This document shows, in pieces, positions 34,856-42,757 of a stretch of 64,000 bases of DNA (positions are counted from its first letter, which is position 1; every line of letters begins with the position of its first letter). The notes beneath the pieces are model-generated. The model ran no database searches and was not told where the DNA came from. It saw only the letters and a list, made by a program, of their open reading frames with translations. Origin of the DNA: Flavobacteriales bacterium (GTDB lineage: Bacteria; Bacteroidota; Bacteroidia; Flavobacteriales_F; PHOS-HE28); contig JADKJM010000008.1 in assembly GCA_016721005.1 (NCBI GenBank), positions 124,001 to 188,000 on the forward strand, in the 5' to 3' direction. A program made the translations under genes and the position numbers.

Positions 34856-35254
34856 CCACAGACCCTTTTCCGCAGACCACAGACCCTTTTGGCTTTTCCA
34901 CAAACCCTTTTCCGCAGACCACGAACCCTTTTGGCTTTTCCACAGACCCTTTTCCGCAGACCACGAACCCTTTTGGCTTTTCCACGGACCCTTTTCCGCA
35001 GACCACAGACCCTTTTAGCTTTTCCACAGACCCTTTTCCGCAGACCACAGACCCATTTAGCGTTTCCACAGACCCTTTTCCGTAGACCACGAACCCTTTT
35101 GGCGTTTCCGTACACCCTTTTCCGCAGACCACGAACCCTTTTGGCTTTTCCACGGACCCTCTTGCTCTTTCCATGGATCCTTTTCCGGGAACAGCAGATC
35201 CTTTTTCGAAGACAGCGAACCATTTTCCCCTTTCTACGGATCCATTTCCGGGCA
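34856..35254 (+). repeat. Tandem array of 19 half-units, 21 bp each, alternating A/B
   Basis: Strict 21-bp periodicity. Half-unit A is CCACAGACCCTTTTCCGCAG plus A; half-unit B is CCACRRACCCTTTTGGCTTT plus T; they alternate A-B to give a 42-bp higher-order unit, decaying in the last five half-units. Sequence varies mostly at the purine triplet after CCAC (AGA, GAA, GGA, AAA). Because 21 is a multiple of 3, long open frames exist on both strands (basic KRVCGLRKRVRGKA-type on minus, TLFRRPRTLLAFPQ-type on plus), but neither has a plausible start context, so I treat the array as non-coding. There are no unique spacers, so it is not a CRISPR. Confidence 0.85.
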
Positions 35255-35274
35255 TTACTTCTCGATCCGTTGAC

Positions 35275-35343
35275 CAACCCCCACGACGCACGGTCTGGCC
35301 GTGCGTCAAGAACAGCAGCCCCCGCTTGAAAGAGCGGGGGTTG
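35275..35343 (+). terminator. Double hairpin with a competing outer stem
   Basis: Hairpin 1: GACGCACGG (35285-35293), loop TCTGG, CCGTGCGTC (35299-35307), nine perfect pairs. Hairpin 2: CCCCCGCT (35319-35326), loop TGAAAG, AGCGGGGG (35333-35340), eight perfect pairs followed by TTGTTGTGTT, a terminator-like tail. CAACCCCC at 35275-35282 is also fully complementary to GGGGGTTG at 35336-35343, so an outer stem enclosing hairpin 1 could exclude hairpin 2. Located just after the repeat array. The remaining 35,345-35,644 shows only a degenerate CATCTGCG-type repeat (35445-35471). Confidence 0.55.
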
Positions 35344-35444
35344 TTGTGTTCAAGCGCTTCCGGTCGTCATTGGTATTCAGCCTGTCGGTAGGCAAGCCCG
35401 CTGCGGATGTATTTGCATTCCATCCCGCTGCTGCCTTTGTATTC

Positions 35445-35471
35445 CATCTGCGTTATCCGCGCCATCTGCGG
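35445..35471 (+). repeat. Degenerate copy of the CATCTGTG-type intergenic repeat
   Basis: CATCTGCG TTATCCGCGC CATCTGCGG resembles the arm beside the GxxExxY gene (22081-22110) with C for T at several sites. It marks another copy of the same dispersed family, here without an associated gene. Confidence 0.5.
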
Positions 35472-35644
35472 CAACCTTTGCATTCCCTCTGCCATGGCCC
35501 CCAGAGCGGGCGTGACTGTTTTCCAACGATCGGACGCACGCGCGTTCATCCGACTGCACCATCACGGGCGGCACCTCCCTCCGTGTGATGCATCCGGGTG
35601 TTCCGTCATTCCGCACCGGAACGGCCAGCGCCGCACCGAATGCA

Positions 35645-36547
35645 CTAGTGCACCGGGTGTGGTGGCCCGGGTGCGATCGGCGGCCTGCCCATCTCCGCGC
35701 TGACCAGGCGGGTGAAGCTGCGCGCACCTGCGGCATTCAAGTGATCGCTATTGGCGAAGAGGCTATCGGTGTTGTACAGGTTGATATGATCGAGCACCTG
35801 CACGCCCCACGCAACATACTTGTGCTTCAGCGCATCGTATTCGGCCATGAGGGCCGGGGGGATGCCCCTGCGGTAGGTGGGGTGCAAGGGCGTTCCCACG
35901 AGGTACAGGACCATGCTGTCCCGGCGGCATCGGAGCACGATGGAATCGAGGTAGGCGATGCCCACATCGGACACCGGTGCGACCTGCCCGGCGTTGTCCT
36001 CGAAATGGCGTTTCAGTGTGGATCCAGCATCCGGATGGTACGGGACCTTCAACGGCGCGAAGGAACCGATGTACTCCGCATGGGCGGTGCGTGGCCAAGT
36101 ACATAAGCGCATGAAAAGGGTGCGCAGATAGGTCTGCCGGTGCAAGGGCAGGCGCAGCGCCTCACAGAAAGGGACCAAGGGATAGATCCGCACCATGAGC
36201 CGCTCGGTGGCCCATGTATCCTCCCTGAACAGCGCAAGGTCCTTATCGCTCAGATTGTTCGGGCTGAACCCCAGGAGGAGGGTGTCGATACGATGATGTG
36301 TGGTGATCTGCTTGAGCTTGTACCAGGTGAGCAGGTACGGCTCGGCCGGGAGTGCGATGTTCCGGGCGCCTGCCAACAGGTCGGCATCGATGTCATTGCT
36401 GATGTGCGAGTCGCCCATGGCCACGGTACGGGCAGGGAGGCGCAAGGTCTCCTGCCGCATGGTATGCACATTCCACAGGGCCATGGCGGTACACCAGATG
36501 AGCGGTGGTACGCAGAACCCCATGAGTATGGTGAGGAAGGACCGCAT
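35645..36547 (-). CDS. SGNH-like protein, partner of MBOAT acyltransferase (AlgJ/DltD-like)
   Basis: 300 aa from ATG 36547, one base after the MBOAT stop. An N-terminal membrane anchor (FLTILMGFCVPPLIWCTAMALW) is followed by a periplasmic domain with the SGNH block I GDSHISNDI (Ser in the GDS position) and the distal SDHLNAAGA carrying the Asp/His pair. Such proteins complete acyl transfer to an extracytoplasmic acceptor after MBOAT proteins move the acyl group across the membrane (as in alginate O-acetylation). The acceptor here is unknown. It is the last gene of a five-gene minus-strand operon with three secreted paralogues. Confidence 0.72.
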   Translation of the reverse strand: MRSFLTILMGFCVPPLIWCTAMALWNVHTMRQETLRLPARTVAMGDSHISNDIDADLLAGARNIALPAEPYLLTWYKLKQITTHHRIDTLLLGFSPNNLSDKDLALFREDTWATERLMVRIYPLVPFCEALRLPLHRQTYLRTLFMRLCTWPRTAHAEYIGSFAPLKVPYHPDAGSTLKRHFEDNAGQVAPVSDVGIAYLDSIVLRCRRDSMVLYLVGTPLHPTYRRGIPPALMAEYDALKHKYVAWGVQVLDHINLYNTDSLFANSDHLNAAGARSFTRLVSAEMGRPPIAPGPPHPVH

Positions 36548-36548
36548 C

Positions 36549-37979
36549 TCAGAACTGGAAGTAGATGAAGTCCTGCTCCTTTCCACCCAGGCCGATCACC
36601 ACGGCGATGAACACATAATAGACGAGCCACCGCACAGGGCGCCAAGGCACACGGTCCAGCAGCTGTAGCGGGTGTTGTAGGCGTCGCCCGGCCCATTCCG
36701 CCAGTACGAGGCCTAGGATGAGCAACAGCACATCCAATGGGCGCACCGTGGGCACTGTGAAGAGCGAGGGACTGAAGATGCCGCCGAGGTACTGGAGCGC
36801 GGAGCCCATGTCCGCTGAACGGAAAAAGACCCACGCCAGCACCACCAGCAGATTGGTGGAGGCCATGCCCCAGAATTCACGCAGTGAAGGCAACCAGGTA
36901 TGCGCTGCTACCACTTCAAGGTTCCGCCGGTTACGCTTGGTGATCAGCAGCGGGATGAAGCAGACCGCATGGAACGCACCCCAGCAGATGAAGGTCCAGT
37001 TGGCACCGTGCCAGAACCCGCTCACTATGAAGATGACCAGCGTGTTCCTGATCATGGACCAGGTGGAACCACGGCTTCCACCCAGCGGGATGTACACATA
37101 ATCACGGAACCAGGTGCTCAGGCTGATGTGCCAGCGCCGCCAGAACTCGGCGATGTCACGTGCGAAGTAGGGCGTGGCGAAATTGCGCATCAGGTCGAAT
37201 CCGAAAAGCCGCGCACAGCCGATGGCGATATCGCTGTACCCGCTGAAGTCGCAGTAGATCTGGAAGCTGAAGAGCACGGCGCCCATCAGCAGGGTGCTGC
37301 CACTGTGCCCCTGGGTGTCGAAGACCGCGCTGACGAAAGAGGCGCAATTGTCGGCGATCACCACCTTCTTGAACAGGCCCCAGAGCATCTGGCGCAGCCC
37401 ATCCACCGCCTTGGCGCGATCGAAATAGCGCGGTGTAGCGAATTGCGGCAACAGGTTGGTGGCGCGTTCGATAGGACCTGCCACCAATTGCGGAAAGAAG
37501 CTCACATAGGCCATGAAGGCCACCAGGTCGCGCTCCGGCACCAACTTCCTGCGGTACACGTCGATGGTGTAGCTCATCGTCTGGAAGGTGTAGAAGCTGA
37601 TCCCTACCGGCAGAACGATGTCGAGGTGGTGCAACACAAGCGGTTTGCCGAAGAAGCTGAATGCGTGCTCGATGTTGCTCACGAAGAAATTGAAGTACTT
37701 GAAGAAGCCGAGCATGCCCAGGTTCGCCACGATGCTCACCCACAGCAGCGCTCGGCGGCGTGGCGTGCGATCCGTGCTTCCCATCGCTCGGCCCGCACCG
37801 TAGTCGATGAGCGAGCTCAGGGCTACCAGCAGCAGGAAGCGTGCATCCCACCAGCCGTAGAATACATAGCTGGCCGCCAGCAGGAAGATGTTGCGCATCC
37901 GTAGGCTGCGGCACAGGAACCAATAGCCTGCGAATACCAAGGGCAGGAAGACGGCGAAATCAATGGAGTTGAACAGCAT
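36549..37979 (-). CDS. MBOAT family O-acyltransferase (AlgI/DltB-like)
   Basis: 476 aa polytopic membrane protein. Conserved AlgI features are PVGISFYTFQTMSYTIDVYR, FVAFFPQLVAGPI-type (YVSFFPQLVAGPIERA), SGYSDIAIGCARLFGF, FWRRWHISLSTWFRDYVYIPLGG and the catalytic histidine in VSGFWHGANWTFICWG. These proteins transfer acetyl or other acyl groups from cytoplasmic donors to periplasmic sugars or proteins. It is preceded by three secreted cysteine-rich proteins (34 bp gap) and followed by an SGNH-like gene (1 bp gap), so those secreted proteins or a co-produced glycan may be the target; that is inference. Confidence 0.9.
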   Translation of the reverse strand: MLFNSIDFAVFLPLVFAGYWFLCRSLRMRNIFLLAASYVFYGWWDARFLLLVALSSLIDYGAGRAMGSTDRTPRRRALLWVSIVANLGMLGFFKYFNFFVSNIEHAFSFFGKPLVLHHLDIVLPVGISFYTFQTMSYTIDVYRRKLVPERDLVAFMAYVSFFPQLVAGPIERATNLLPQFATPRYFDRAKAVDGLRQMLWGLFKKVVIADNCASFVSAVFDTQGHSGSTLLMGAVLFSFQIYCDFSGYSDIAIGCARLFGFDLMRNFATPYFARDIAEFWRRWHISLSTWFRDYVYIPLGGSRGSTWSMIRNTLVIFIVSGFWHGANWTFICWGAFHAVCFIPLLITKRNRRNLEVVAAHTWLPSLREFWGMASTNLLVVLAWVFFRSADMGSALQYLGGIFSPSLFTVPTVRPLDVLLLILGLVLAEWAGRRLQHPLQLLDRVPWRPVRWLVYYVFIAVVIGLGGKEQDFIYFQF

Positions 37980-38013
37980 CCTTCAGCTCGCGGCGGGTCA
38001 CATTCAGCGCCGG

Positions 38014-38799
38014 TCACCGCGTGCAGCAGCACCGATAGGACTGGAATGCATTGTTCACGTACCAGGAACCGCATTGCGCGCATGAGGGGCCAACGACGCG
38101 AACGGAAAGGTCCTCGTTGGAGGTGTCATCGACATACTCCCAGTTGTTGTTCATGTTCAGCAGGCCCAGTTCCACCCGCCGTTGGCAGGCATCGTACCAT
38201 TCCCCCCAACTGCAAAGCCGCTTGTTGTCCAAGGCGCAGATACGGGCGGCCTCGTAAAAGCTCACCGGTGGGCGCTCGTCCTGCTCCACGCAGAACTGGC
38301 TCGTCACTGCGAGCATGCCGGGTGGGCAGTCGCGCAGCAGGTGCGCGCCGCCATTCATCAGGTGGAAGTCGGCGCCATCGAACACCAAGGAGAGCGGTGC
38401 CATACCGCTAAGTGCCTCGGCCAGAAGTGGCGCACCCGGTCCGGTGACGACAGCGTATGGCCCAGTGCCATTCACACTCATGTACACCACGCCGGACCCC
38501 GGAACAGCAGGCGGCACCACCACGATGTTCGTGCCTGCTGTGGGCGCGCCATCGAGGCCGGCAATGGCCACGGACCAAACAAGGCCGGCACCAGCCACCG
38601 CTGCGCGGTGCGCATTCGATTGTTCCACGGCAGCGGATTGCGCCTCGGCAGGGTTCGTGGTCGGGCTGATCCCCTCGATCTGGCGCGACGGGGGCGTGTC
38701 GCCAGTGAGTATGATGGACTTGTCCACATGGACCTGTCCCATGAGGATCATGGCGAGGATCCAAGCCGGGATGGTATGGAGCGTCCGTAGGAGGGTCAT
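38014..38799 (-). CDS. Secreted tail-fibre-like/FGE-like protein, paralogue A
   Basis: 261 aa; ATG 38799 overlaps the upstream stop (ATGA). Signal peptide within MTLLRTLHTIPAWILAMILMG. The N-terminal part (IILTGDTPPSRQIEGI, MSVNGTGPYAVVTGPGAPL, PLSLVFDGADFHLM) has the 'xNGxGPxPIxxxxG... xYDGxxFxL' style of phage tail-fibre-like beta modules. The C-terminal ~100 residues, DCPPGMLAVTSQFCVE ... ALDNKRLCSWGEWYDAC ... NWEYVDDTSN and terminal YRCCCTR, resemble a sulfatase-modifying-factor/C-type-lectin fold with many cysteines. Function unknown. Third of three tandem paralogues in an operon with MBOAT and SGNH genes. Confidence 0.68.
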   Translation of the reverse strand: MTLLRTLHTIPAWILAMILMGQVHVDKSIILTGDTPPSRQIEGISPTTNPAEAQSAAVEQSNAHRAAVAGAGLVWSVAIAGLDGAPTAGTNIVVVPPAVPGSGVVYMSVNGTGPYAVVTGPGAPLLAEALSGMAPLSLVFDGADFHLMNGGAHLLRDCPPGMLAVTSQFCVEQDERPPVSFYEAARICALDNKRLCSWGEWYDACQRRVELGLLNMNNNWEYVDDTSNEDLSVRVVGPSCAQCGSWYVNNAFQSYRCCCTR

Positions 38800-39569
38800 C
38801 GTAAGTGGTAACAGCATCGGGCCCTTCCGGGTTGGCTTGCCAGCGTGGTGCGCTGGCTGTTACATGTGGTGCGGCCCGCTTGGTCGGCCCCATGGGTATG
38901 GTTGCTTGTGTCATCGATCCATTCCCAATTCACGAACATCCCGTTGAGCTGGCCTGTGAGTATGGTGCATGCGGCGGCGTATTCGCCCCATGTGCATAAT
39001 CGGCCACCGAGGTCGGCGCAATGATCCACCGCCCAGTGCCAAGTGTTCGCGGGGAAGGGTGGGGCCGTCTCGATACAATAGTTCGTATTAACGGAAAGAA
39101 AGCCTTGGGGGCAGCCGGATTCCAATGCGCCAAGCAATACGAAATTCCCGCCAGCCAGCATCACCTCGGCCACTCTGCCTTGTCCTAGCTGGCCTAGGGC
39201 GATGGGTATGCCATCAGTGCGTACCAAGGGCAACGGCTGTAGGCCCTCCAGACGCAAGGTGAACTTCCCGGCCAAGTTCACTGGCGCTATGAAGCGGACC
39301 AACAATCCATCCGTGTAAGCACTCACCGGCGGGGTCACGGCCAAGGTGATGGTGGTGTCCTGCACCGTTGCGCCCGCCCATGCCCATTGGCTGCGCAACG
39401 AACCTTCCACGGTAATGGCCGCATCGCCGGAAACCGGATCGGCCAGTCCATCCAGCACACGGGTATCATCCGGGCCGATGAATCGTACCGGGACATCCAC
39501 ATTCACTTGGCCATGCACGGCCGTTCCGCACAAGAGCAGGAGCGAAACAAGGTTCAGGTAGGTGTTCAT
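38796..39569 (-). CDS. Secreted tail-fibre-like/FGE-like protein, paralogue B
   Basis: 257 aa; ATG 39569 overlaps the upstream stop by 4 bp. Signal peptide MNTYLNLVSLLLLCGTAVHG. N-terminal beta modules (VPVRFIGPDDTRVLDGLADP, FTLRLEGLQPLPLVRTDGIP, VAEVMLAGGNFVLLG) precede the cysteine-rich domain SGCPQGFLSVNTNYCIE ... CADLGGRLCTWGEYAAAC ... NWEWIDDTSN ... GRARCCYHLR. The same order of landmarks as in paralogues A and C, with low overall identity between the three. The conserved W(E/V)(W/Y)(V/I)DD and terminal CC suggest a shared disulfide-stabilised fold. Ligand or substrate unknown. Confidence 0.68.
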   Translation of the reverse strand: MNTYLNLVSLLLLCGTAVHGQVNVDVPVRFIGPDDTRVLDGLADPVSGDAAITVEGSLRSQWAWAGATVQDTTITLAVTPPVSAYTDGLLVRFIAPVNLAGKFTLRLEGLQPLPLVRTDGIPIALGQLGQGRVAEVMLAGGNFVLLGALESGCPQGFLSVNTNYCIETAPPFPANTWHWAVDHCADLGGRLCTWGEYAAACTILTGQLNGMFVNWEWIDDTSNHTHGADQAGRTTCNSQRTTLASQPGRARCCYHLR

Positions 39570-40396
39570 CGGTTCCTGCAGCATCTATAGCGCGCTTTCC
39601 CAGTAGCGATGTGGGCCCAACTCCCGCGGTTACAATCAATGAAGTGTTCCGACGTTGGGGCGCCATCACCACCGTATCCTACGAGCTTGGCACCATCCTG
39701 ATCGTTCGCCGCGCTATCCACCCATTCCGCATTAAGAACCGTGCCTAGGAAGGAAGGATCGCTGCGGCACGCATGCACCCATTCCGCATAGCTACAGAGG
39801 CGCGAATCCAGAGTCCGGCATTCATGCACGGCGACCAGAAAAGTGGTGTCCGCCCGCACACTGTCCTCGATGCAGAATTCGCGGCCTCCGGCATGGTAGC
39901 CCGCCGGGCACGGCAGGTAGGTGGTGGATAGCATGCGGAATGCCGTGCCGTCATACACCATCCGTGCCGGCACACCGGGCCACAGATCCGCGCTGTCCAG
40001 CGGTAGGTCGCCCGCTTTGAGGATGGGGCGTGGGCCCAGCCCGTTCAGGTCCAATTGTGCGGAGTCCGCATTGGCCGTGGAGGGCACCACGGAAACCACC
40101 ATTCCTGCGGTGTAGGTGGCCGGGCTTGGCGTGAGCGTCCCGGCAAGCACCGCACCCCCTGTGACAGGCGTGAAGGAGACCGCCGAGTTCCTTGCGGCAT
40201 CCACCGATACGGCAGCACCGCTGCTAAGCGGAGCGGTCAGTCCGATCACTTGGCGGTCTTCGGGCGCTGTACCAACCATGACCACGCGCGTGGGCACATC
40301 CAACTGGGCGGAGGCGCTGAGGGCCAGCACCAAGGTCCAACCTAAGCCAAGCATCCTGCTCGCGGCTTCACCGGGAAGAGCACTTTGTGTGAACAT
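39566..40396 (-). CDS. Secreted tail-fibre-like/FGE-like protein, paralogue C (first gene of operon)
   Basis: 276 aa from ATG 40396, or 262 aa from ATG 40354, which begins the hydrophobic core MLGLGWTLVLALSASAQ. The first choice rests on a consensus -7 box six nucleotides upstream. Beta modules: VVMVGTAPEDRQVIGLTAPL, QLDLNGLGPRPILKAGDLPL, PARMVYDGTAFRML. Cysteine-rich domain: CPAGYHAGGREFCIE ... CRTLDSRLCSYAEWVHAC ... NAEWVDSAAND ... KARYRCCRNR. Related to formylglycine-generating-enzyme/C-type-lectin-like domains by motif pattern, not by catalytic residues I can confirm. It leads the five-gene operon C-B-A-MBOAT-SGNH. Confidence 0.67.
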   Translation of the reverse strand: MFTQSALPGEAASRMLGLGWTLVLALSASAQLDVPTRVVMVGTAPEDRQVIGLTAPLSSGAAVSVDAARNSAVSFTPVTGGAVLAGTLTPSPATYTAGMVVSVVPSTANADSAQLDLNGLGPRPILKAGDLPLDSADLWPGVPARMVYDGTAFRMLSTTYLPCPAGYHAGGREFCIEDSVRADTTFLVAVHECRTLDSRLCSYAEWVHACRSDPSFLGTVLNAEWVDSAANDQDGAKLVGYGGDGAPTSEHFIDCNRGSWAHIATGKARYRCCRNR

Positions 40397-40402
40397 CTGC
40401 GT

Positions 40403-40410
40403 CAAATATA
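40403..40410 (-). promoter_or_regulatory. Consensus -7 box of the five-gene surface-protein operon
   Basis: Minus-strand TATATTTG, an exact TAnnTTTG match, 6 nt before ATG 40396 and 48 nt before ATG 40354. It is the only good promoter-like element seen for the operon. The rest of 40,411-40,692 shows nothing I can identify. Confidence 0.5.
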
Positions 40411-40692
40411 GAAGGTGGCGCGGAGGTGGTTGGATCGACCGGGCCGACGTTGTTCAGCATCCTAGGTGAGCGCTGCACGACCATGGACCTGAAGGATCCA
40501 AACGATCACGTAGAGCCTTTGCTAAATAGGCGTAGCAGGAACAGCGAGGGCAGAATGTAACTGCGCACTTGACATCAAATGGTCATACGGAGGTTCACGC
40601 TCTCGCGGGTCCATGAACAATTGGTCCTTGGTGCCGAGAACGAGTGTCCGGGCTTGCAGCCCAGCACCGAGTGCGCACCGGTATTCCCCCCG

Positions 40693-42357
40693 CTACTCCC
40701 TTACGATCATGGTCTCGGCATGCCTTTCCGCACCTTCGAACCGGGCGATGTACTTCCCTGGTGCGAGCCGCGCAATGTCGATCACACCGGTGGTCCCCTT
40801 CGGGCCAGCGGCGCGCAGCACCTCACGGCCGGACAGATCAAGGACCCGCAGTTGCAGCACCGGGAACGTGGTGTTGAACCGCACCTGCGATGAGGAAGGC
40901 ACCGGGTACACGAGCGGACGTTCCTGCGCCGTGGTGCTCGCGGTGGTCATGGTCGGATCCACGATGATGAACTGCCACATCATGTGGTTGATGTGCATGA
41001 GGTTGTGGCAGTGGTACATCAGCGGCCACCCGTCGGTGGTGTAGTCCGCGAAGCGCATGATCACGCGCACCGTATCGCCCACATCCACATTGACGACGGA
41101 CTTCGGTCCCCGTTCCCATTCGGCAGGTGGTTCACCGTTACGATCCAGGATATAGAACGATCCGCCATGCATGGTCATCGGGTGGGCCATGTTGGAGTGG
41201 TTGATGTAGGACCAGATCTCGTTGTCGCCCAACATGATGGTGTCATTGATCACGTCCATGTCCCACTCTTCACCGTTCAACATGAACATGCCCATACCGA
41301 CCATGCCGTTGCCGGTGATCTCTTTGATACGTGTGCGCGCGGCCGAAGCCTCGGGGTAGGGTTGTACATCAGCCAACGTGGTGGGGATCGAAGTGATCGG
41401 GTTGCTCGTTTGTGGCCCCACACGGATCCGCAGGATCGGGAAGTCGATGCCGTTGAGGGAACTGCTTTCCCAGAGAATATTGTTCGAGCCGGGATCCGTC
41501 ATGGGCAGTTCGCTGCCATAGCTCATCAACAGCAGACTGTCGCCTTCCATACCGGTGAGGTCCACCAGAAGTTCCACCCGTTCGCCACTGCCCAACTTGA
41601 TCCGGGTCATGGGCGCCGGAGCGGCCAACAGGCCTCCTTCACTGGCGATCACCTGGAAGGGAACATCCCCTTCGAAGCCGAACGGATAATACCGGGAGGG
41701 GGAAGCGTTGAGCAGCCGGAGCCGCACCACCTGTGCCGGGCAATCCAAGTACGGGTGCGCGGTGCCGTTCACCAGGATCGAATCGCCGTAGGGTGAAGCG
41801 ACGAACTGCCCCGTGAGTGAGAATTTCTTGTCCTGCACTGCTAGGGGGAAGTCATCAACACCATAATCGCGCGGTAGTGCGAGTTGGGCTTCTTCATCAT
41901 CACGTACAATGATCAGCCCGGCCGCTCCCTTGCCCACTTGTGCCCCGATCAGGTCCATGGTGTGCGGATGGTACAGGTACACGCTCGCCTTGTCGATCAC
42001 TTTGTATTTGACATTCCAGCTACCACCCGGCTCGATCACCAAGGGCGGGCTGCCGTCGAACACCGGTGGCACGTTCATGCCGTTCCAGTGCATGCCGGAG
42101 ATCTCCGCCAGCTGGTTGTGTACCCTGAAGTGGGCGGTGTCCCCTTTGTGCAGGATCAGTGTGGGGCCGAGGTACGGCGCGTTGATGCCGTAGGTATCCG
42201 TGACCACTCCCGGGTAGAATTCATGGGTGTGCTCGTCGATCACCAGATCGAAGGTGTCCAGTTCGAGGGCCGGGGGAATGGCCAATGGATTCTGCGCGCG
42301 TGCATGGGCCGCCGCAAGTATGAAGCATGCAATGGACAAAGTGTTCCGGTTCATCAT
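40693..42357 (-). CDS. Multicopper oxidase with T9SS type A sorting domain
   Basis: 554 aa. Signal peptide MMNRNTLSIACFILAAAHARAQ. Copper ligands are seen as HWNG and YHPH in the first cupredoxin domain, HPMTMHGG and the type 1/trinuclear block HCHNLMHINHMM (HCHxxxHxxxxM, with the axial methionine) in the third. The last ~75 residues (LVYPVPSSSQVRFNTTFPVLQLRVLD... GKYIARFEG) form a type A T9SS sorting domain, so the enzyme is exported through the outer membrane and probably surface-attached. CueO-like cuprous oxidase, laccase or related oxidase activities are possible. An inverted repeat 49 bp upstream (42406-42421) may be its operator. Confidence 0.88.
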   Translation of the reverse strand: MMNRNTLSIACFILAAAHARAQNPLAIPPALELDTFDLVIDEHTHEFYPGVVTDTYGINAPYLGPTLILHKGDTAHFRVHNQLAEISGMHWNGMNVPPVFDGSPPLVIEPGGSWNVKYKVIDKASVYLYHPHTMDLIGAQVGKGAAGLIIVRDDEEAQLALPRDYGVDDFPLAVQDKKFSLTGQFVASPYGDSILVNGTAHPYLDCPAQVVRLRLLNASPSRYYPFGFEGDVPFQVIASEGGLLAAPAPMTRIKLGSGERVELLVDLTGMEGDSLLLMSYGSELPMTDPGSNNILWESSSLNGIDFPILRIRVGPQTSNPITSIPTTLADVQPYPEASAARTRIKEITGNGMVGMGMFMLNGEEWDMDVINDTIMLGDNEIWSYINHSNMAHPMTMHGGSFYILDRNGEPPAEWERGPKSVVNVDVGDTVRVIMRFADYTTDGWPLMYHCHNLMHINHMMWQFIIVDPTMTTASTTAQERPLVYPVPSSSQVRFNTTFPVLQLRVLDLSGREVLRAAGPKGTTGVIDIARLAPGKYIARFEGAERHAETMIVRE

Positions 42358-42405
42358 GTGTTCCTGTTCTGAACATCAAGCTTCCGGGATCCGTGGAGAA
42401 TGAAG

Positions 42406-42421
42406 CATGACATAAGTCATG
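42406..42421. promoter_or_regulatory. Inverted repeat CATGAC-N4-GTCATG upstream of the multicopper oxidase
   Basis: A perfect 6-bp dyad with a 4-bp spacer, 49-64 bp upstream of the start codon. The spacing and half-site resemble operators of Crp/Fnr-superfamily regulators (TTGAC-N4-GTCAA type). Assignment is inferred only from shape and position. Confidence 0.4.
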
Positions 42422-42757
42422 ATACTTGTATGCTTCCGATCCTGTCCTCCACCGTGGTTCCAATGCGCGTCCACCTGAAGTTGCGCGATCCCTGGCCGGA
42501 TCTTCGGGCCATGCAGCCTTGGTTTGTTGCGGTGCATTCCATTTTCACGCGCCACCGGTGTTCCCTGCTTCGCTGCTGCGCATGTCTTGCTGCGTGGGGG
42601 AGGTCGCTGTGCGGCGGAGGGTCTGATCATGACAAGTCGGTCGGTGTCGATCGAACGTAGCAGCAGCCGCCCATGGGCGTTGAACTCATTGCTTGGCGCT
42701 GCGCGAAGTTCTCGTACGCTTCTTCGGCGCTTCGGCGCTTCGGCGGACAAACTCCGC
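42422..42757. other. Intergenic stretch without a recognised gene
   Basis: About 340 bp between the multicopper oxidase upstream region and the 3' end of the cyclase gene. I see only a short G/C-rich triplet-like repeat (CTTCGGCG repeated near 42,720-42,745) and no open frame with convincing coding character on either strand. Confidence 0.5.

Noticed and set aside
34856..35254. Repeat array as a CRISPR
   Set aside because: The 21-bp units are contiguous with no unique spacers and there are no cas genes.
34792..35329. Long open frames on both strands of the repeat array as genes
   Set aside because: They exist because 21 bp is a multiple of 3; neither has a plausible start, a homologous fold or a signal, and the two overlap almost completely.
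36900..37904. A 334-codon plus-strand frame opposite the MBOAT gene
   Set aside because: Antisense to an intact MBOAT protein including the FWHG catalytic motif.
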